Positions 38,433 to 46,917 of a stretch of DNA of 64,000 nucleotides are shown one piece after another (position 1 is the stretch's first letter; every line of letters starts with the position of its first letter). The DNA lies in contig CAVSGL010000006.1 in assembly GCA_963727465.1 (NCBI GenBank), positions 1-64,000 on the forward strand, read 5' to 3'. Source of the stretch: VRUE01 sp963727465 (GTDB lineage: Bacteria; Actinomycetota; Thermoleophilia; Solirubrobacterales; 70-9). A program made the translations under genes and the position numbers. The notes under the pieces were generated by a model. The model made no database searches, was not told where the DNA came from, and saw only the letters and a list, made by a program, of their open reading frames with translations.

Positions 38433-38771
38433 GTGTCATCGATCTCGTGGAAAGTCGGAGAGTTGGCCGCACAACGCGGCTGGGGGGCGCGGCGGCTCGC
38501 CGACGAGTCAGGACTCGACCAGAAGACCGTGCGCAACATCCTCGCCGGTCGCGCGACCCGAGTCGACCTGAACACGATCGAGCGGCTGTCGCGAGCGCTC
38601 GGCGTGGGACCGGGATCGCTCTGGGAGCTCGGCCCCGACCCGGCGAGGGCCTGGGAGAGGACCGCGGGCGCCGCGGGAGCGGCGAGGCCCGGCGAGCTGG
38701 ACGAGGTCCTTGCCGGCGACTGGTCGGAGCAGACCGACCCCGGCCTCGACCGAGCCCTGCGCTCGCCGTGA
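38433..38771 (+). CDS. XRE-family HTH antitoxin
   Basis: A 112-residue protein from GTG 38433. It has a helix-turn-helix of the Cro/CI type (AAQRGWGARRLADESGLDQKTVRNILAGRATRVDLNTIERLSRALG) and an acidic C-terminal tail that would contact the toxin. TACGAT 6 bases before the start suggests leaderless translation. It overlaps the PIN gene by GTGA. Confidence 0.82.
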   Translation: MSSISWKVGELAAQRGWGARRLADESGLDQKTVRNILAGRATRVDLNTIERLSRALGVGPGSLWELGPDPARAWERTAGAAGAARPGELDEVLAGDWSEQTDPGLDRALRSP

Positions 38772-39244
38772 ATCGCTGCTACCTGGACACGAACTTCCTC
38801 TACGCCCATCTGCGCTCGCAGCGCGGCGCCACCCTGGGGCCGGTCGAGAGCTGGAGAGCACGCACGCTGAGTGAGCTTGACGACGGGGGCGTGATCAGCG
38901 CCCGTGTCTTCGATGAGCTCGCCTACCGGCTGGTCCTCGCCTGGCTGCGCGACGACGGAGACGACGACCCGCTCTCGACCTATCGCGCGGATGCCCTCAA
39001 GGCGATGCGGGCGGCCCGACAGCGGCTGAGCGCAACCTGGCGGGCAATTGACTCGCTCTCGCTCGAGTTGCAGGCGACAGACCACGCCGTGGTCGAAAAG
39101 GCCAAGTCCCTGATGGCCAAGCCCGGGCTGCCGCCCCGCGACGCCTTCCACGCAGCCCACGCCCTCGAGGCCGGCTGCAACCTGATCGCCAGCGCCGACC
39201 CCGACTTCGACGACGTTCCCGGGCTGCGCCGGATCGCCCCCTGA
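38768..39244 (+). CDS. PIN-domain toxin partner of the XRE protein
   Basis: A 158-residue PIN domain (CYLDTNFLYAHLRS; FDELAYRLVLAW; PPRDAFHAAHALEAGC; SADPDFDDVPGL) starting at a GTG overlapping the antitoxin stop. The acidic residues near 6, 49, 128 and 147 form the metal site. Pairing a PIN toxin with an XRE instead of a ribbon-helix-helix antitoxin is less common. Confidence 0.85.
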   Translation: MNRCYLDTNFLYAHLRSQRGATLGPVESWRARTLSELDDGGVISARVFDELAYRLVLAWLRDDGDDDPLSTYRADALKAMRAARQRLSATWRAIDSLSLELQATDHAVVEKAKSLMAKPGLPPRDAFHAAHALEAGCNLIASADPDFDDVPGLRRIAP

Positions 39245-39249
39245 CCGCG

Positions 39250-40089
39250 TCAGTTCTCAACGACGGTGGCCGTGTAGAGCAAGCGGGCGGTGCTGTAGCG
39301 GCAGCCATACGTGGCGCGGCGGCCGACGCGCTGCTGGGGCCTACCCTGGCGGACGTCGGTCGTGTTGGTGCACTTGCCCGGTTCGCGGCTGGCGCGCCAG
39401 GCGTTACGGGCCGAGAGGTTCTGCGCGAAGGCGGGCGCCCAGGTCGGGATCGTCAGGCCGATGATGTCGCCCCTGTGGACGCGCAGGTTGGCGCCGAACT
39501 TCACCGTCTTGCCGAGATAGGGGCTGAGCACGTGGACGCGCCCCTGGGCGCGCAGGTTGTAGCGGGGCGGGGTGGTGCCCGGCACGCGGCGCAGGATCGC
39601 CAGCCGCGCCTCGGGAGGGGTGCCGAAGAAGCCGTTGAAGAAGGAGCGCTGCCGGTTGGTCGGCTGGGCCAGGGTCAGGGTCCAGGCCTTGACCTTGCCG
39701 TCGCGCGGCACGCGGAAGGGAAGTTGGTCCTGGTTGGTGCTGACCTGGAAGCCGGTGACGCTGCCGACCGCCTGGCAGGGGAGCTCCGGGCAGGAGGGGT
39801 CGGGGACGTTCGCGGTGCTGCCGAGCACGACGGTCGTGCGCGAGGTCGTCGCGGCGCCGTCGGCGGCGACCGCGGCGACGAGCGCGACCAGGCAAGCAAC
39901 CGTCCCGATGATGGAAAACCGGGGGCCTATCCCAAAACCCTCGCGCACGTCTGACGGCGCCGTGCCGGCGCGTTGCGGCGTCCTCAGTCGGCCAAATAGC
40001 TCTGCTATTCGGCCTCCTTGCGTCCTTGCCCCGCTTGGCTCGGCACTCGTCAGCCGCACACGCGGGTTTTCGGATCGACCCCTCGACAT
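39250..40089 (-). CDS. Membrane-anchored hypothetical protein
   Basis: Up to 279 residues from 40089. A hydrophobic helix at about 58-76 (SIIGTVACLVALVAAVAA) is followed by a beta-rich extracytoplasmic domain with CPELPCQAVGSVTGFQV and GKVKAWTLTLAQP, probably a sortilin-like or jelly-roll fold. The family is not recognised but such proteins are common in this order. An inverted repeat at 39990-40014 lies in the first 50 codons, so a start nearer the helix, such as the GTG at 39949 before REGFGIGP, is possible. Confidence 0.6.
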   Translation of the reverse strand: MSRGRSENPRVRLTSAEPSGARTQGGRIAELFGRLRTPQRAGTAPSDVREGFGIGPRFSIIGTVACLVALVAAVAADGAATTSRTTVVLGSTANVPDPSCPELPCQAVGSVTGFQVSTNQDQLPFRVPRDGKVKAWTLTLAQPTNRQRSFFNGFFGTPPEARLAILRRVPGTTPPRYNLRAQGRVHVLSPYLGKTVKFGANLRVHRGDIIGLTIPTWAPAFAQNLSARNAWRASREPGKCTNTTDVRQGRPQQRVGRRATYGCRYSTARLLYTATVVEN

Positions 40090-40169
40090 TCCCTCGCTCC
40101 TCTCGTTGAAAAAGCCCTGCTGAGACGGGAAAGGGTAGCTTGCCGCGCGGGCGGGCCGAGACCGCCGGC

Positions 40170-40637
40170 CTAACGCGAGCTGCGCGCGTAGTGGATCGCG
40201 ACGGCGTAGCCGATCCGGCCGGAGCCGTTGAACCGCAGGGCGCGGCGGGCGCCGTTGGTCAGGTCCCAGGCGTTGCCGCGGCTGTAGGGACCGCGGTCGA
40301 TCACCCTGGTCACGATCGCGCGCCCGTGAAAGGCGAACTTGACCGCCGTCCCACAGGGGAGATTGCGATGGGCGACGCCGACCGTGCCGGGACGCAGAAC
40401 CTGCCCGCAGGCGGTTTTCGAGCCGTAGAAGCCGGGCCCGTACCAGGTGGCCCCGGCCCAGCGCATCGGCGTGAAGGCGAGTCCGGCGCCCGCCTGGGCA
40501 TCGGACGCGGCGGTCGTGAAGGCTCCGCCGGTGCCGGCCTGGGCCGGCCCGGCGGCGAGAGCCAGGGTCGCGGAGGCGAGCAGCAGGGCCGCGGTCAGTC
40601 GGGATTTCCGCCAGGGGCGGTTCGTCTTCGTCTTCAT
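40170..40637 (-). CDS. RlpA-like double-psi beta-barrel protein
   Basis: A 155-residue secreted protein. The signal peptide (AALLLASATLALAAGPAQA) is followed by a DPBB domain with the RlpA motifs ATWYGPGFYGSKTACG, VAHRNLPCGTAV and VIDRGPYSRGNAWDLTNGA. RlpA-type proteins are lytic transglycosylases or peptidoglycan-binding factors in cell-wall turnover. A cyclic di-AMP riboswitch lies in its leader, as for many actinobacterial wall hydrolases. Confidence 0.9.
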   Translation of the reverse strand: MKTKTNRPWRKSRLTAALLLASATLALAAGPAQAGTGGAFTTAASDAQAGAGLAFTPMRWAGATWYGPGFYGSKTACGQVLRPGTVGVAHRNLPCGTAVKFAFHGRAIVTRVIDRGPYSRGNAWDLTNGARRALRFNGSGRIGYAVAIHYARSSR

Positions 40638-40644
40638 CGCTCTT

Positions 40645-40785
40645 TCGGGCGCTTACGGGGTTAGCTGACGGGCTCGCGCTGAAAGAGCTGCGCTACGCGG
40701 CGGATGCCGGCGATTCGCCCCAACTTTTGGGTCCCCCGCTCCTCGCGGTATGTGGCGAGGATTCAGCGGAAGTTGGCGGCACGTT
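40645..40785 (-). ncRNA. Cyclic di-AMP riboswitch (ydaO/yuaA class)
   Basis: Read on the minus strand, the leader has GAGCGGGGGACCCA, TTGGGGCGAATC, AGCTCTTTC and CCGTCAGCTAACCCCGTA in that order. These are the conserved segments of the ydaO aptamer. It ends about 8 bases before the RlpA start, in line with control of wall-lysis genes by cyclic di-AMP in Actinobacteria. It normally turns the gene off when ligand binds. Confidence 0.9.
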
Positions 40786-40823
40786 AGCAGACGTTAAGAC
40801 AGAAAAACGTGAAGAGATCGAGC

Positions 40824-40853
40824 AGGGCCCCCCTCGGGCAGGAGGGAGGCCCT
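40824..40853 (-). terminator. Hairpin after RNase P RNA
   Basis: AGGGCC (40824-40829) with GGCCCT (40848-40853) and inner CCCTC/GAGGG make a stem just beyond the 3' end of rnpB on the minus strand. A T-run (40803-40807) follows after a gap. Confidence 0.6.
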
Positions 40854-40857
40854 GAAA

Positions 40858-41218
40858 GCGAGCCTGTAAGCCGGATCCTGTCGTGAGCGACCATCTATCT
40901 CACGGAGCCTGGGCTCCGAGGGCCGCCGGAGCGGCCTGCGGCCTACCTGGACCTCGCCGGGCAGGGTCGACGATCCTGTTTGGCCTTGCACCGGGCGGGG
41001 TTTGCCTGGCCGCCGCGTCGCCGCGGCGCCGGTGCGCTCTTACCGCACCATTTCACCTTTGCCTGTACGCGGCTCACGTGTGGCCGCGTCATCGGCCGTG
41101 TGTTTCTGTGGCACTTTCCCGCGGGTTTCCCCGGGTGGGCGTTACCCACCGCCCTCGCCCTCTGGTGTCCGGACTTTCCTCGAGGGGTTTTCTCTCCCCC
41201 CGCGGTCGCTTGGCTCGC
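40858..41218 (-). ncRNA. rnpB: RNase P RNA, bacterial type A
   Basis: Read on the minus strand it begins GCGAGCC, pairing with GGCTCGC at the 3' end (P1). It contains GAGGAAAGTCCGGAC (the conserved P3/P4 region), GGGTAACGCCC, GGTGAAATGGTGCGGTAAGAGCGCACC, AGATAGATGGTCGC and the 3' half GGATCCGGCTTACAGGC. Length is about 361 nt. It is the catalytic RNA for tRNA 5' processing. Confidence 0.95.
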
Positions 41219-41270
41219 ATCGCGATGGTACCGCGATTGACCGCGATTGCATCGAATATCCTGCATCGCG

Positions 41271-42092
41271 ATGCCGCTAGCCGTGGTCACCGGAGCAGGC
41301 AGCGGGCTCGGGCGGGCGATCGCGCTCGATCTCGCCTCCCGCGGATACCTCGTCCAGGCGACCGACGTCGACGCGGACGCGGCCGCTGCGACCGCCGCCG
41401 AGATCGGCGCCGGCGCAAGCGCCTCCGAGCTCGACGTGACCGATGCCGAGGCCTGCCGGGCGGCGGCGCGAGCCGCCGCGCGCAGCGGCTCGCTCGACCT
41501 CTGGGTGAACAACGCCGGCGTGCTCTCCGCCGGGAAATCCTGGGAACAGGGCGACGCCGCTCGCCGAGCGATGCTCGACGTCAACGCGACCGGCACGATG
41601 AACGGCACGGTCGCCGCGCTCGAGGTGATGATCGAAGCCGGTCACGGGCACGTGATCAACGTGATCTCACTCGCCGGGCTGATCGCGGCCCCGGGACTGG
41701 TCAACTACGCCGCGAGCAAGCACGCCGCAATGGCCTACACGCTCGGCACCCTCTACGACCTGCGCCAGATGGGCATCCGCGAGGTCGAGGTCTCCGCGAT
41801 CTGCCCTGACGGGGTCTGGACGCCGATGATCGAAGACAAGCTCGATGACCCCGAGGTGGCCGGCTCCTTCTCAGGCAAGCTGTTGACGCCCGAACAGGTC
41901 GCAACCGAGGTCGGCAAGCTCAGCGCCCGCCCCAAGCCGCTGGTCGTGTTCCCCCGCTGGCGCACGCCGATGCTGCGCCTGCTCGAGCTCTTCCCCCGCC
42001 TGGCGCTGCGCCTGCTGCCGCTGGTGATGCGCGACGCGCGCCGGCGACAGCGGCGCTACAAGAAGCTGATCGAATCGGGCAGGTGGCCCTGA
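41271..42092 (+). CDS. Short-chain dehydrogenase/reductase
   Basis: A 273-residue SDR. TGAGSGLGRA (residues 7-16) binds NAD(P), NNAGVL follows near 83, and the catalytic residues Ser in NVISLAG and YAASK are present. The C-terminal 40 residues are rich in Arg/Leu and may touch the membrane. The substrate is not predictable. The upstream 50 bases, between it and divergent rnpB, contain tandem ACCGCGATTG copies and GCATCGCGAT repeats that may be regulatory. Confidence 0.88.
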   Translation: MPLAVVTGAGSGLGRAIALDLASRGYLVQATDVDADAAAATAAEIGAGASASELDVTDAEACRAAARAAARSGSLDLWVNNAGVLSAGKSWEQGDAARRAMLDVNATGTMNGTVAALEVMIEAGHGHVINVISLAGLIAAPGLVNYAASKHAAMAYTLGTLYDLRQMGIREVEVSAICPDGVWTPMIEDKLDDPEVAGSFSGKLLTPEQVATEVGKLSARPKPLVVFPRWRTPMLRLLELFPRLALRLLPLVMRDARRRQRRYKKLIESGRWP

Positions 42093-42110
42093 CGCGACCC
42101 GGGGACCGCG

Positions 42111-42725
42111 TCAGACTTTTCTGACGACGCCGATCACGCGGCCGAGCACGCTCACCTCGGTGCTGCGGATCGGCTCCATCGTCTCGTTCTCCGGCTGTAG
42201 GCGGATGTGGTCGGACTCGCGGAAGAAGCGCTTGACCGTCGCCTCATCGCCGAGCAGGGCGACGACGATCTCGCCGTCGCCGGCGTCTTCGGTCGGGCGG
42301 ACGACGACGTAGTCGTCGCCGAAGATGCCCGCATCCTTCATGCTTTCGCCGCGCACGCGGAGCACGTAGTCGCCTTCCTCGCCGCCGATCACGTCGGGGA
42401 TCTCGATGTACTCCTCGATGTTCTCTTCGGCGAGGATCGGCGCGCCGGCGGCGACGTGGCCGACCAGCGGCAGCCCGGAGTGCTCGGGCATGATCGTCTT
42501 CTTCGCCTTGTCGAAGAGCAGCTCGATCGCCCGCGGCTTGGTCGGGTCGCGGCGCAGCAGGCCGATCTTCTCCAGGTTGGCGAGATGCGCGTGCACGGTC
42601 GATGAGGAATGCAGCCCGACCGCTTTGCCGATCTCCCGCACGGTCGGCGGGTAGCCGGTTTTGTCCGCGTAACGGCGGATGAAGTCGAAGATCTCCTTCT
42701 GCCGCTTCGTCAAGTCCAGGTCCAC
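42111..42725 (-). CDS. lexA: LexA repressor, SOS regulator
   Basis: A 204-residue repressor from a GTG with GGAGG upstream. The N-terminal winged helix (QKEIFDFIRRYADKTGYPPTVREIGKAVGLHSSSTVHAHL) and the self-cleaving protease domain are complete: cleavage site Ala93-Gly94, Ser128 (GESM) and Lys165. RecA-stimulated cleavage would induce DNA repair genes. A LexA box lies upstream, so it is autoregulated. Confidence 0.96.
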   Translation of the reverse strand: MDLDLTKRQKEIFDFIRRYADKTGYPPTVREIGKAVGLHSSSTVHAHLANLEKIGLLRRDPTKPRAIELLFDKAKKTIMPEHSGLPLVGHVAAGAPILAEENIEEYIEIPDVIGGEEGDYVLRVRGESMKDAGIFGDDYVVVRPTEDAGDGEIVVALLGDEATVKRFFRESDHIRLQPENETMEPIRSTEVSVLGRVIGVVRKV

Positions 42726-42765
42726 CAAGCGATCCTCCTCATCGGCACGACAGCGTGCGCATACG

Positions 42766-42783
42766 TTCGAACACCTGTTCGCA
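42766..42783 (-). promoter_or_regulatory. LexA (SOS) box
   Basis: CGAACACCTGTTCG with the GAAC-N4-GTTC core (42769-42780) matches the Gram-positive/actinobacterial SOS box. It is about 45 bases upstream of the lexA start. Confidence 0.88.
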
Positions 42784-42888
42784 GGGTAACGGCCCGTCCG
42801 GACGGGCGCAACCCGGCAACCGCGCCGCACCACCGCGACCGGCGCCCCACCCCCGCCCCGGCCGAACATCTAGAATCGCGATCCCCGA

Positions 42889-42974
42889 GCGGCTGTGGCG
42901 GAACTGGTAGACGCGCAAGCTTGAGGGGCTTGTGCCCTTTACAGGGCGTGATGGTTCGACTCCATTCAGCCGCA
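42889..42974 (+). tRNA. tRNA-Leu (anticodon GAG)
   Basis: An 86-nt class II tRNA. Acceptor stem GCGGCTG/CAGCCGC, D arm GGCGGAACTGGTAGACGC, anticodon stem CAAGC/GCTTG with loop TTGAGGG (GAG, reading CTC), variable arm GCCCTTTACAGGGC and T arm ATGGTTCGACTCCAT. Two fragments of its 3' half lie downstream at 56,288 and 63,722, so this gene is an integration hotspot. Confidence 0.95.
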
Positions 42975-42977
42975 TAA

Positions 42978-43002
42978 GAAACCCCCGTAAATCGGGGGTT
43001 TC
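42978..43002 (+). terminator. tRNA-Leu terminator
   Basis: GAAACCCCCG and CGGGGGTTTC pair over 10 bp around TAAAT immediately after the tRNA. A related hairpin follows the distal tRNA fragment at 63,781. Confidence 0.8.
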
Positions 43003-43130
43003 TGCGTTAGAGGCCGATCAGCGCCTCCGCTCGATTCCGGCTCGTGCGCCAGTCGGTGCGCCAGTCAGGTGATGCGCATGCAGGCGTGGCATGTTCGCCA
43101 ATCTGGCGCCTGGCGCCAGCGCGGTCACGA

Positions 43131-43574
43131 TCACGAACCCCCGTCGTCGGGGCTCTCGCCATCTTCCGTGGCTTCTGAGAGCTGAACTACGGCCCACTTG
43201 CCCACCTCCTCGACCAGATTGACGGTGGCATCGCGGTCGAGAGGCTCGGCGTCCAGCAGGTCCTCGTAGCGCAACGGCACCGCGTACTCGGTGAGGTTGA
43301 CCGCCTCGCGCAGATCGAAGGGCGCCGCGTCCTCGCCGATGCCTGCCAGGGCGATCAGGTGGCGGAGGTCGTGGGTGTACTCGAAGTCCACGCTGCGGCT
43401 CGCCAGGACGGCCTTGAGCCACTTCTCGATCGCCTGCTGGGCATGGAAGCCGATGATGCCATCGGCGATCTCGAGGTTGGCGGCGAACTCGCGGACGGCG
43501 GTCGCATCCTCCGCGGCCTTGCGAGCGAGGATCGCCGCTGCACCGGAGGGCTCAAGCGGCGAGGACGCGTCCAT
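43131..43574 (-). CDS. HEPN-domain protein, toxin candidate
   Basis: A 147-residue helical protein of the HEPN family (DGIIGFHAQQAIEKWLKAVLASRSVDFEYTHDLRHLIAL). The canonical R-x4-6-H ribonuclease motif is not clear near its C-terminus, so activity is uncertain. The start overlaps the nucleotidyltransferase gene by 23 bases, as is usual for MNT/HEPN modules, in which the nucleotidyltransferase modifies and neutralises the HEPN toxin. Confidence 0.82.
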   Translation of the reverse strand: MDASSPLEPSGAAAILARKAAEDATAVREFAANLEIADGIIGFHAQQAIEKWLKAVLASRSVDFEYTHDLRHLIALAGIGEDAAPFDLREAVNLTEYAVPLRYEDLLDAEPLDRDATVNLVEEVGKWAVVQLSEATEDGESPDDGGS

Positions 43575-43872
43575 CTCGCAGCGCCTCGTGGATGACGCCC
43601 CCGGGCACCCCGCCCCACTTGCTCACGTGATCGTCGCTGACGACGATCAGGTCCACCGGAACTCCGATGTCGCCAAGAGCCATGCGAAGGCGCCCGAACT
43701 CCTTGCGCCGACTGGGCAGCCGAGGCTCGACGACGAGCAGATCGAGGTCGGAGCCGGGTCTGGCCTCGCCTCGGGCATAAGAGCCGAAGAGGATCACCCT
43801 GGCGCCGGGAGCTGCGGCCGCAAGGCGGCGCCCAGCCTCGGCGATCAGGCTTTCATTTGCGATTGGGGCCAT
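43552..43872 (-). CDS. Minimal nucleotidyltransferase (MNT antitoxin)
   Basis: A 106-residue MNT-type enzyme from ATG 43872. The GSYARGEARPGSDLDLLVV motif (G-S-x-x-x-G and D-x-D) and the later VPVDLIVVS Asp are the nucleotide-transfer residues. It is upstream of the HEPN gene. TACGAT (43881-43886 on the minus strand) 8 bases before the ATG suggests a leaderless message. Confidence 0.85.
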   Translation of the reverse strand: MAPIANESLIAEAGRRLAAAAPGARVILFGSYARGEARPGSDLDLLVVEPRLPSRRKEFGRLRMALGDIGVPVDLIVVSDDHVSKWGGVPGGVIHEALRDGRVLAA

Positions 43873-43946
43873 CGGCAAAGATCGTAGCCCGCGTAATAGA
43901 CGACTGCGAAGCTTGACCTGGCCTCGTCGCCTGCTGATAAAGAAAA

Positions 43947-43963
43947 GGGTCCCAATGGGACCC
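43947..43963 (-). promoter_or_regulatory. Hairpin upstream of MNT/HEPN, attenuator-like
   Basis: GGGTCCC-AAT-GGGACCC is a perfect 7-bp inverted repeat. On the minus strand it is followed by TTTTCTTT, the form of an intrinsic terminator, 75 bases upstream of the MNT start. It may block read-through into the module or act as an operator. Confidence 0.5.
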
Positions 43964-44201
43964 GATTCCAATTACCTCCCAAGAGGAGGCGGACGACAAC
44001 AACATACACTTCCGGTCTAGCGAAACGTCGGTTCATCTCGCGATTTCCGCGATCTACCTCGCCCTGGTGGTCACACTGATTGTCTACGGTCCTATCGTGG
44101 GCAATGGCGCATAGGGTCGCCCGAAAACGTCCCCGGCGGGATCACCTCCCATGTCTCGTCGGGGGCGCTCCGCCAACGAACGGCACCATCCCGGGTGCCG
44201 A

Positions 44202-44231
44202 TTGACACTCGTCCGTGCCGAAACCTATAAT
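44202..44231 (+). promoter_or_regulatory. Consensus sigma70-type promoter for the histidine kinase operon
   Basis: TTGACA (44202-44207) and TATAAT (44226-44231), both perfect, are separated by 18 bases. Initiation would be about 40 bases before the kinase start. The 400 bases between the MNT gene and the kinase hold no other clear gene. Confidence 0.85.
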
Positions 44232-44277
44232 CGACTGAACTGGAGCAATAAACCGTTTTGTCTTTTGGGGACGCCGG

Positions 44278-45852
44278 TTGGCGAGAGCGAGTTCGATCAG
44301 AAGCGATGGAGAGGGTTCGACCTTCGAGCAGTTCCTCGAGTTCGTCCCAGACGCGATCGTCGGGGTAGGGCGCGACGGTCACATCCGGTTGGTCAATCGC
44401 CAGGCCGAAGAGCTTTTCGGCTTCGACCGCGACGAGCTGGTCGACCGCGAGATCGACCTGTTGGTGCCGGATCGCTTTCGCGAGATCCACCCGGGGCACC
44501 GCGCCAACTACTTCGATGAGCCACGCACCAGGCCGATGGGCGCCGGGGTCGAGCTCTTCGCCGTACGCAAGGACGGCAGCGAGTTTCCGGTCGAGATCAG
44601 CCTTTCCAGCATCGACTGGAACGGCGAGTCGATCGCCACCGCGGCCGTGCGCGACATCAGCGAGCGGGCCGAAAGCGAGCGCGAGAAGGCGCTCCAGAGC
44701 CAGCTGCAGCGCTCGCGCCGGCTGGAGAGCGTCGGGCAGCTCGCCGGCGGCATCGCTCACGACTTCAACAACATCCTCGGCGTGATCATGAACTACGCCG
44801 AGTTCGTCGCCGACGAGCTCGAACCCGACTCCAAGGCACGTGAGGACGTCGGGGAAATCCGCCATGCCGCCGAGCGCGCCGCCGCTCTCACCCGCCAGCT
44901 GCTGATCTTCAGCCGCCGCGAGGTGGTCAAGCCCGAGGTGCTCGACCTCGGGCAGGTCGTCGAGGAGATCGAGAACCTGCTGCGGCGAGCGCTCGGCGAG
45001 CGGGTCGAGCTGAAGGTCTCGATCGCGGCCGACCTGAGCACGATCGAGGCCGACCCGGGACAGATCGAGCAGGTTCTCGTCAACCTCGCGGTCAACGGTC
45101 GCGACGCGATGCCCGATGGAGGGATGCTGCTGGTCGAGGCGGAGAACGTCATCCTCGATGAGGACTATGCCTACATGCACCCCGAGACCGAGCCGGGGCG
45201 CTACGTGCGGCTGAAGGTGAGCGACACCGGCACGGGCATGGCGCCCGAGGCGGCCGAGCGGGCCTTCGAGCCCTTCTACACGACCAAGGACGACGGCACG
45301 GGACTCGGCCTGGCCACCGTCTACGGCATCGTCACCGCCGCCAACGGCCAGATCGACATCTACTCGGAGGTGGGGTTCGGCACGACGATCAAGATCCACC
45401 TGCCGACGAGCGGAGCCAAGCCGTCGAGCCGAGGGGTGGCAAAGAAGGAGCACCGCAGCGGCAGGGGTGAGATCGTGCTCGTCGTCGAGGACGAGCCCAA
45501 CGTGAAGCGGATGGCGGAGCGCATCCTCACCAAGGGCGGCTACTCGGTCATCGCCGCGATCGATGCGGCGGAGGCCGCGGCGCTGTTCGAGGCGGGCAAG
45601 CAGCGAGTCGACCTGATGCTGACCGACGTGATCATGCCCGAGATGCTCGGCACCGAGCTGGTCGAGCGGGTTCGCGAGAACCAACCCGAGCTCCGCGTCC
45701 TCTACATGTCCGGCTACAGCCACGACGTGCTCGCGCCGAAAGCGCTGACCGAGAACGGCCACAGCGCCTTCATCGAGAAGCCCTTCAACGCGGACGCGCT
45801 GCTGGAGAGCGTCAGGGAGCTGCTCGACCGACCCGCGCGCGCGGCGGGATGA
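44278..45852 (+). CDS. Hybrid sensor histidine kinase (PAS-HisKA-HATPase-REC)
   Basis: A 524-residue soluble kinase. A PAS domain (15-130) is followed by the phosphorylated His161 in GGIAHDFNNILGVI, ATP-binding NGRDAMPDGG, DTGTGM and GTGLGLATVYGIV, and a C-terminal receiver (about 395-520) with VVEDEPNVKRM and LMLTDVIMP. The start is taken as TTG 44278; a later start is possible. The next gene (ATGA overlap) encodes a response regulator, its likely partner. Confidence 0.9.
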   Translation: MARASSIRSDGEGSTFEQFLEFVPDAIVGVGRDGHIRLVNRQAEELFGFDRDELVDREIDLLVPDRFREIHPGHRANYFDEPRTRPMGAGVELFAVRKDGSEFPVEISLSSIDWNGESIATAAVRDISERAESEREKALQSQLQRSRRLESVGQLAGGIAHDFNNILGVIMNYAEFVADELEPDSKAREDVGEIRHAAERAAALTRQLLIFSRREVVKPEVLDLGQVVEEIENLLRRALGERVELKVSIAADLSTIEADPGQIEQVLVNLAVNGRDAMPDGGMLLVEAENVILDEDYAYMHPETEPGRYVRLKVSDTGTGMAPEAAERAFEPFYTTKDDGTGLGLATVYGIVTAANGQIDIYSEVGFGTTIKIHLPTSGAKPSSRGVAKKEHRSGRGEIVLVVEDEPNVKRMAERILTKGGYSVIAAIDAAEAAALFEAGKQRVDLMLTDVIMPEMLGTELVERVRENQPELRVLYMSGYSHDVLAPKALTENGHSAFIEKPFNADALLESVRELLDRPARAAG

Positions 45853-46904
45853 CCCGCGTCCTCGCCACCGACGACCAGCCGGAGATCCTGCGCCTGATCG
45901 AACGCGCCCTGCAAGGTCGCTATGACTGCGACCTGGCTAGCAGCGTGGCGGAGGCGCGCAAACGGCTCGCCGAAGTGGCGGTCGATCTCGCCCTCTGCGA
46001 CATCGAGATGCCCGGCGAGGACGGGCTGGTCCTGGTCGAGGAGATCGCGCACGACTATCCGGCCACGGCGATCGTGATGGTGACCGGCGCAGACGACCCC
46101 GAGATCGCCGAGCGCGCCTTCGAGCTCGGCGCTCAGGGCTACTTGGTGAAGCCCTTTTGGCCGGGGCAGCTGCAGATCACCGCCGCCAACGCGCTGCGCC
46201 AGCGACGACTCGAACACGACGAGCGCGTGCGCCATGCCGCACTGGTCGGCAGCGCCGAGGAAAAGACCGAGGCGCTGCGCAACGAGCTGATCGCCGCACA
46301 GCAAGCAGCGATCGCCGAACTGCGCGCCTCGCGACAGGAGACGGTCGAACGACTCGCCCGGGCGATCGAGATGCACGATCCCGAGACCGGCCAGCATGTG
46401 CGCAGGATGGCCTCGACCGCGGCGCTGCTCGGGTCCGAGCTCGGGCTCGATCCCGACCGGGTGCGCCTGCTCCGTGCCGCTGCGCCGATGCACGACGTCG
46501 GCAAGATCGCCACCCCGGACGCAGTGTTGCGCAAGCGGGGAAAGCTGTCCGGTGAGGAGCGCGAGCTGATGGAGCAGCACACCACCGTGGGCCACGACAT
46601 CCTTCGCGACTCCGAGAGCGAGCTGCTGAGGATGGCGGCCGAGATCGCCCTCACCCACCACGAGTGGTTCGACGGCAGCGGCTATCCACACGGTCTCAAG
46701 GGCGAGCAGATTCCGATCGAGGGCCGGATCGTTGCCGTCGCCGATGTCTTCGATGCCCTGCTCAGCGACCGTCCCTACCGTGCGGCCATGCCGCTCGAAG
46801 AGGTGACAGCCCTACTGGGGCACGAGCGGGGGGCTCACTTCGACCCCGCGGTGGTCGACGCCCTGTTGGACAACCTCGATGAGGCACTTTCGCTGCGCGG
46901 CTGA
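45849..46904 (+). CDS. Response regulator with HD-GYP phosphodiesterase domain
   Basis: A 351-residue protein. The receiver (1-120) has TDDQPE and LALCDIEMPGEDG with the phosphorylation Asp near 55. A coiled coil (125-165) links it to an HD-GYP domain (165-345): HVRRMA, APMHDVGKI, EIALTHHEWFDGSGYPHGLKGEQIP. It would hydrolyse cyclic di-GMP when phosphorylated by the adjacent kinase. Confidence 0.93.
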   Translation: MTRVLATDDQPEILRLIERALQGRYDCDLASSVAEARKRLAEVAVDLALCDIEMPGEDGLVLVEEIAHDYPATAIVMVTGADDPEIAERAFELGAQGYLVKPFWPGQLQITAANALRQRRLEHDERVRHAALVGSAEEKTEALRNELIAAQQAAIAELRASRQETVERLARAIEMHDPETGQHVRRMASTAALLGSELGLDPDRVRLLRAAAPMHDVGKIATPDAVLRKRGKLSGEERELMEQHTTVGHDILRDSESELLRMAAEIALTHHEWFDGSGYPHGLKGEQIPIEGRIVAVADVFDALLSDRPYRAAMPLEEVTALLGHERGAHFDPAVVDALLDNLDEALSLRG

Positions 46905-46917
46905 CCAAACCGGTCGA

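Noticed and set aside
43981..44114. A possible KdpF-like small hydrophobic peptide ending IYLALVVTLIVYGPIVGNGA
   Set aside because: The frame has no ATG, GTG or TTG start before the hydrophobic part and no ribosome binding site; it is on the other strand from the kdp operon and 7 kb away.
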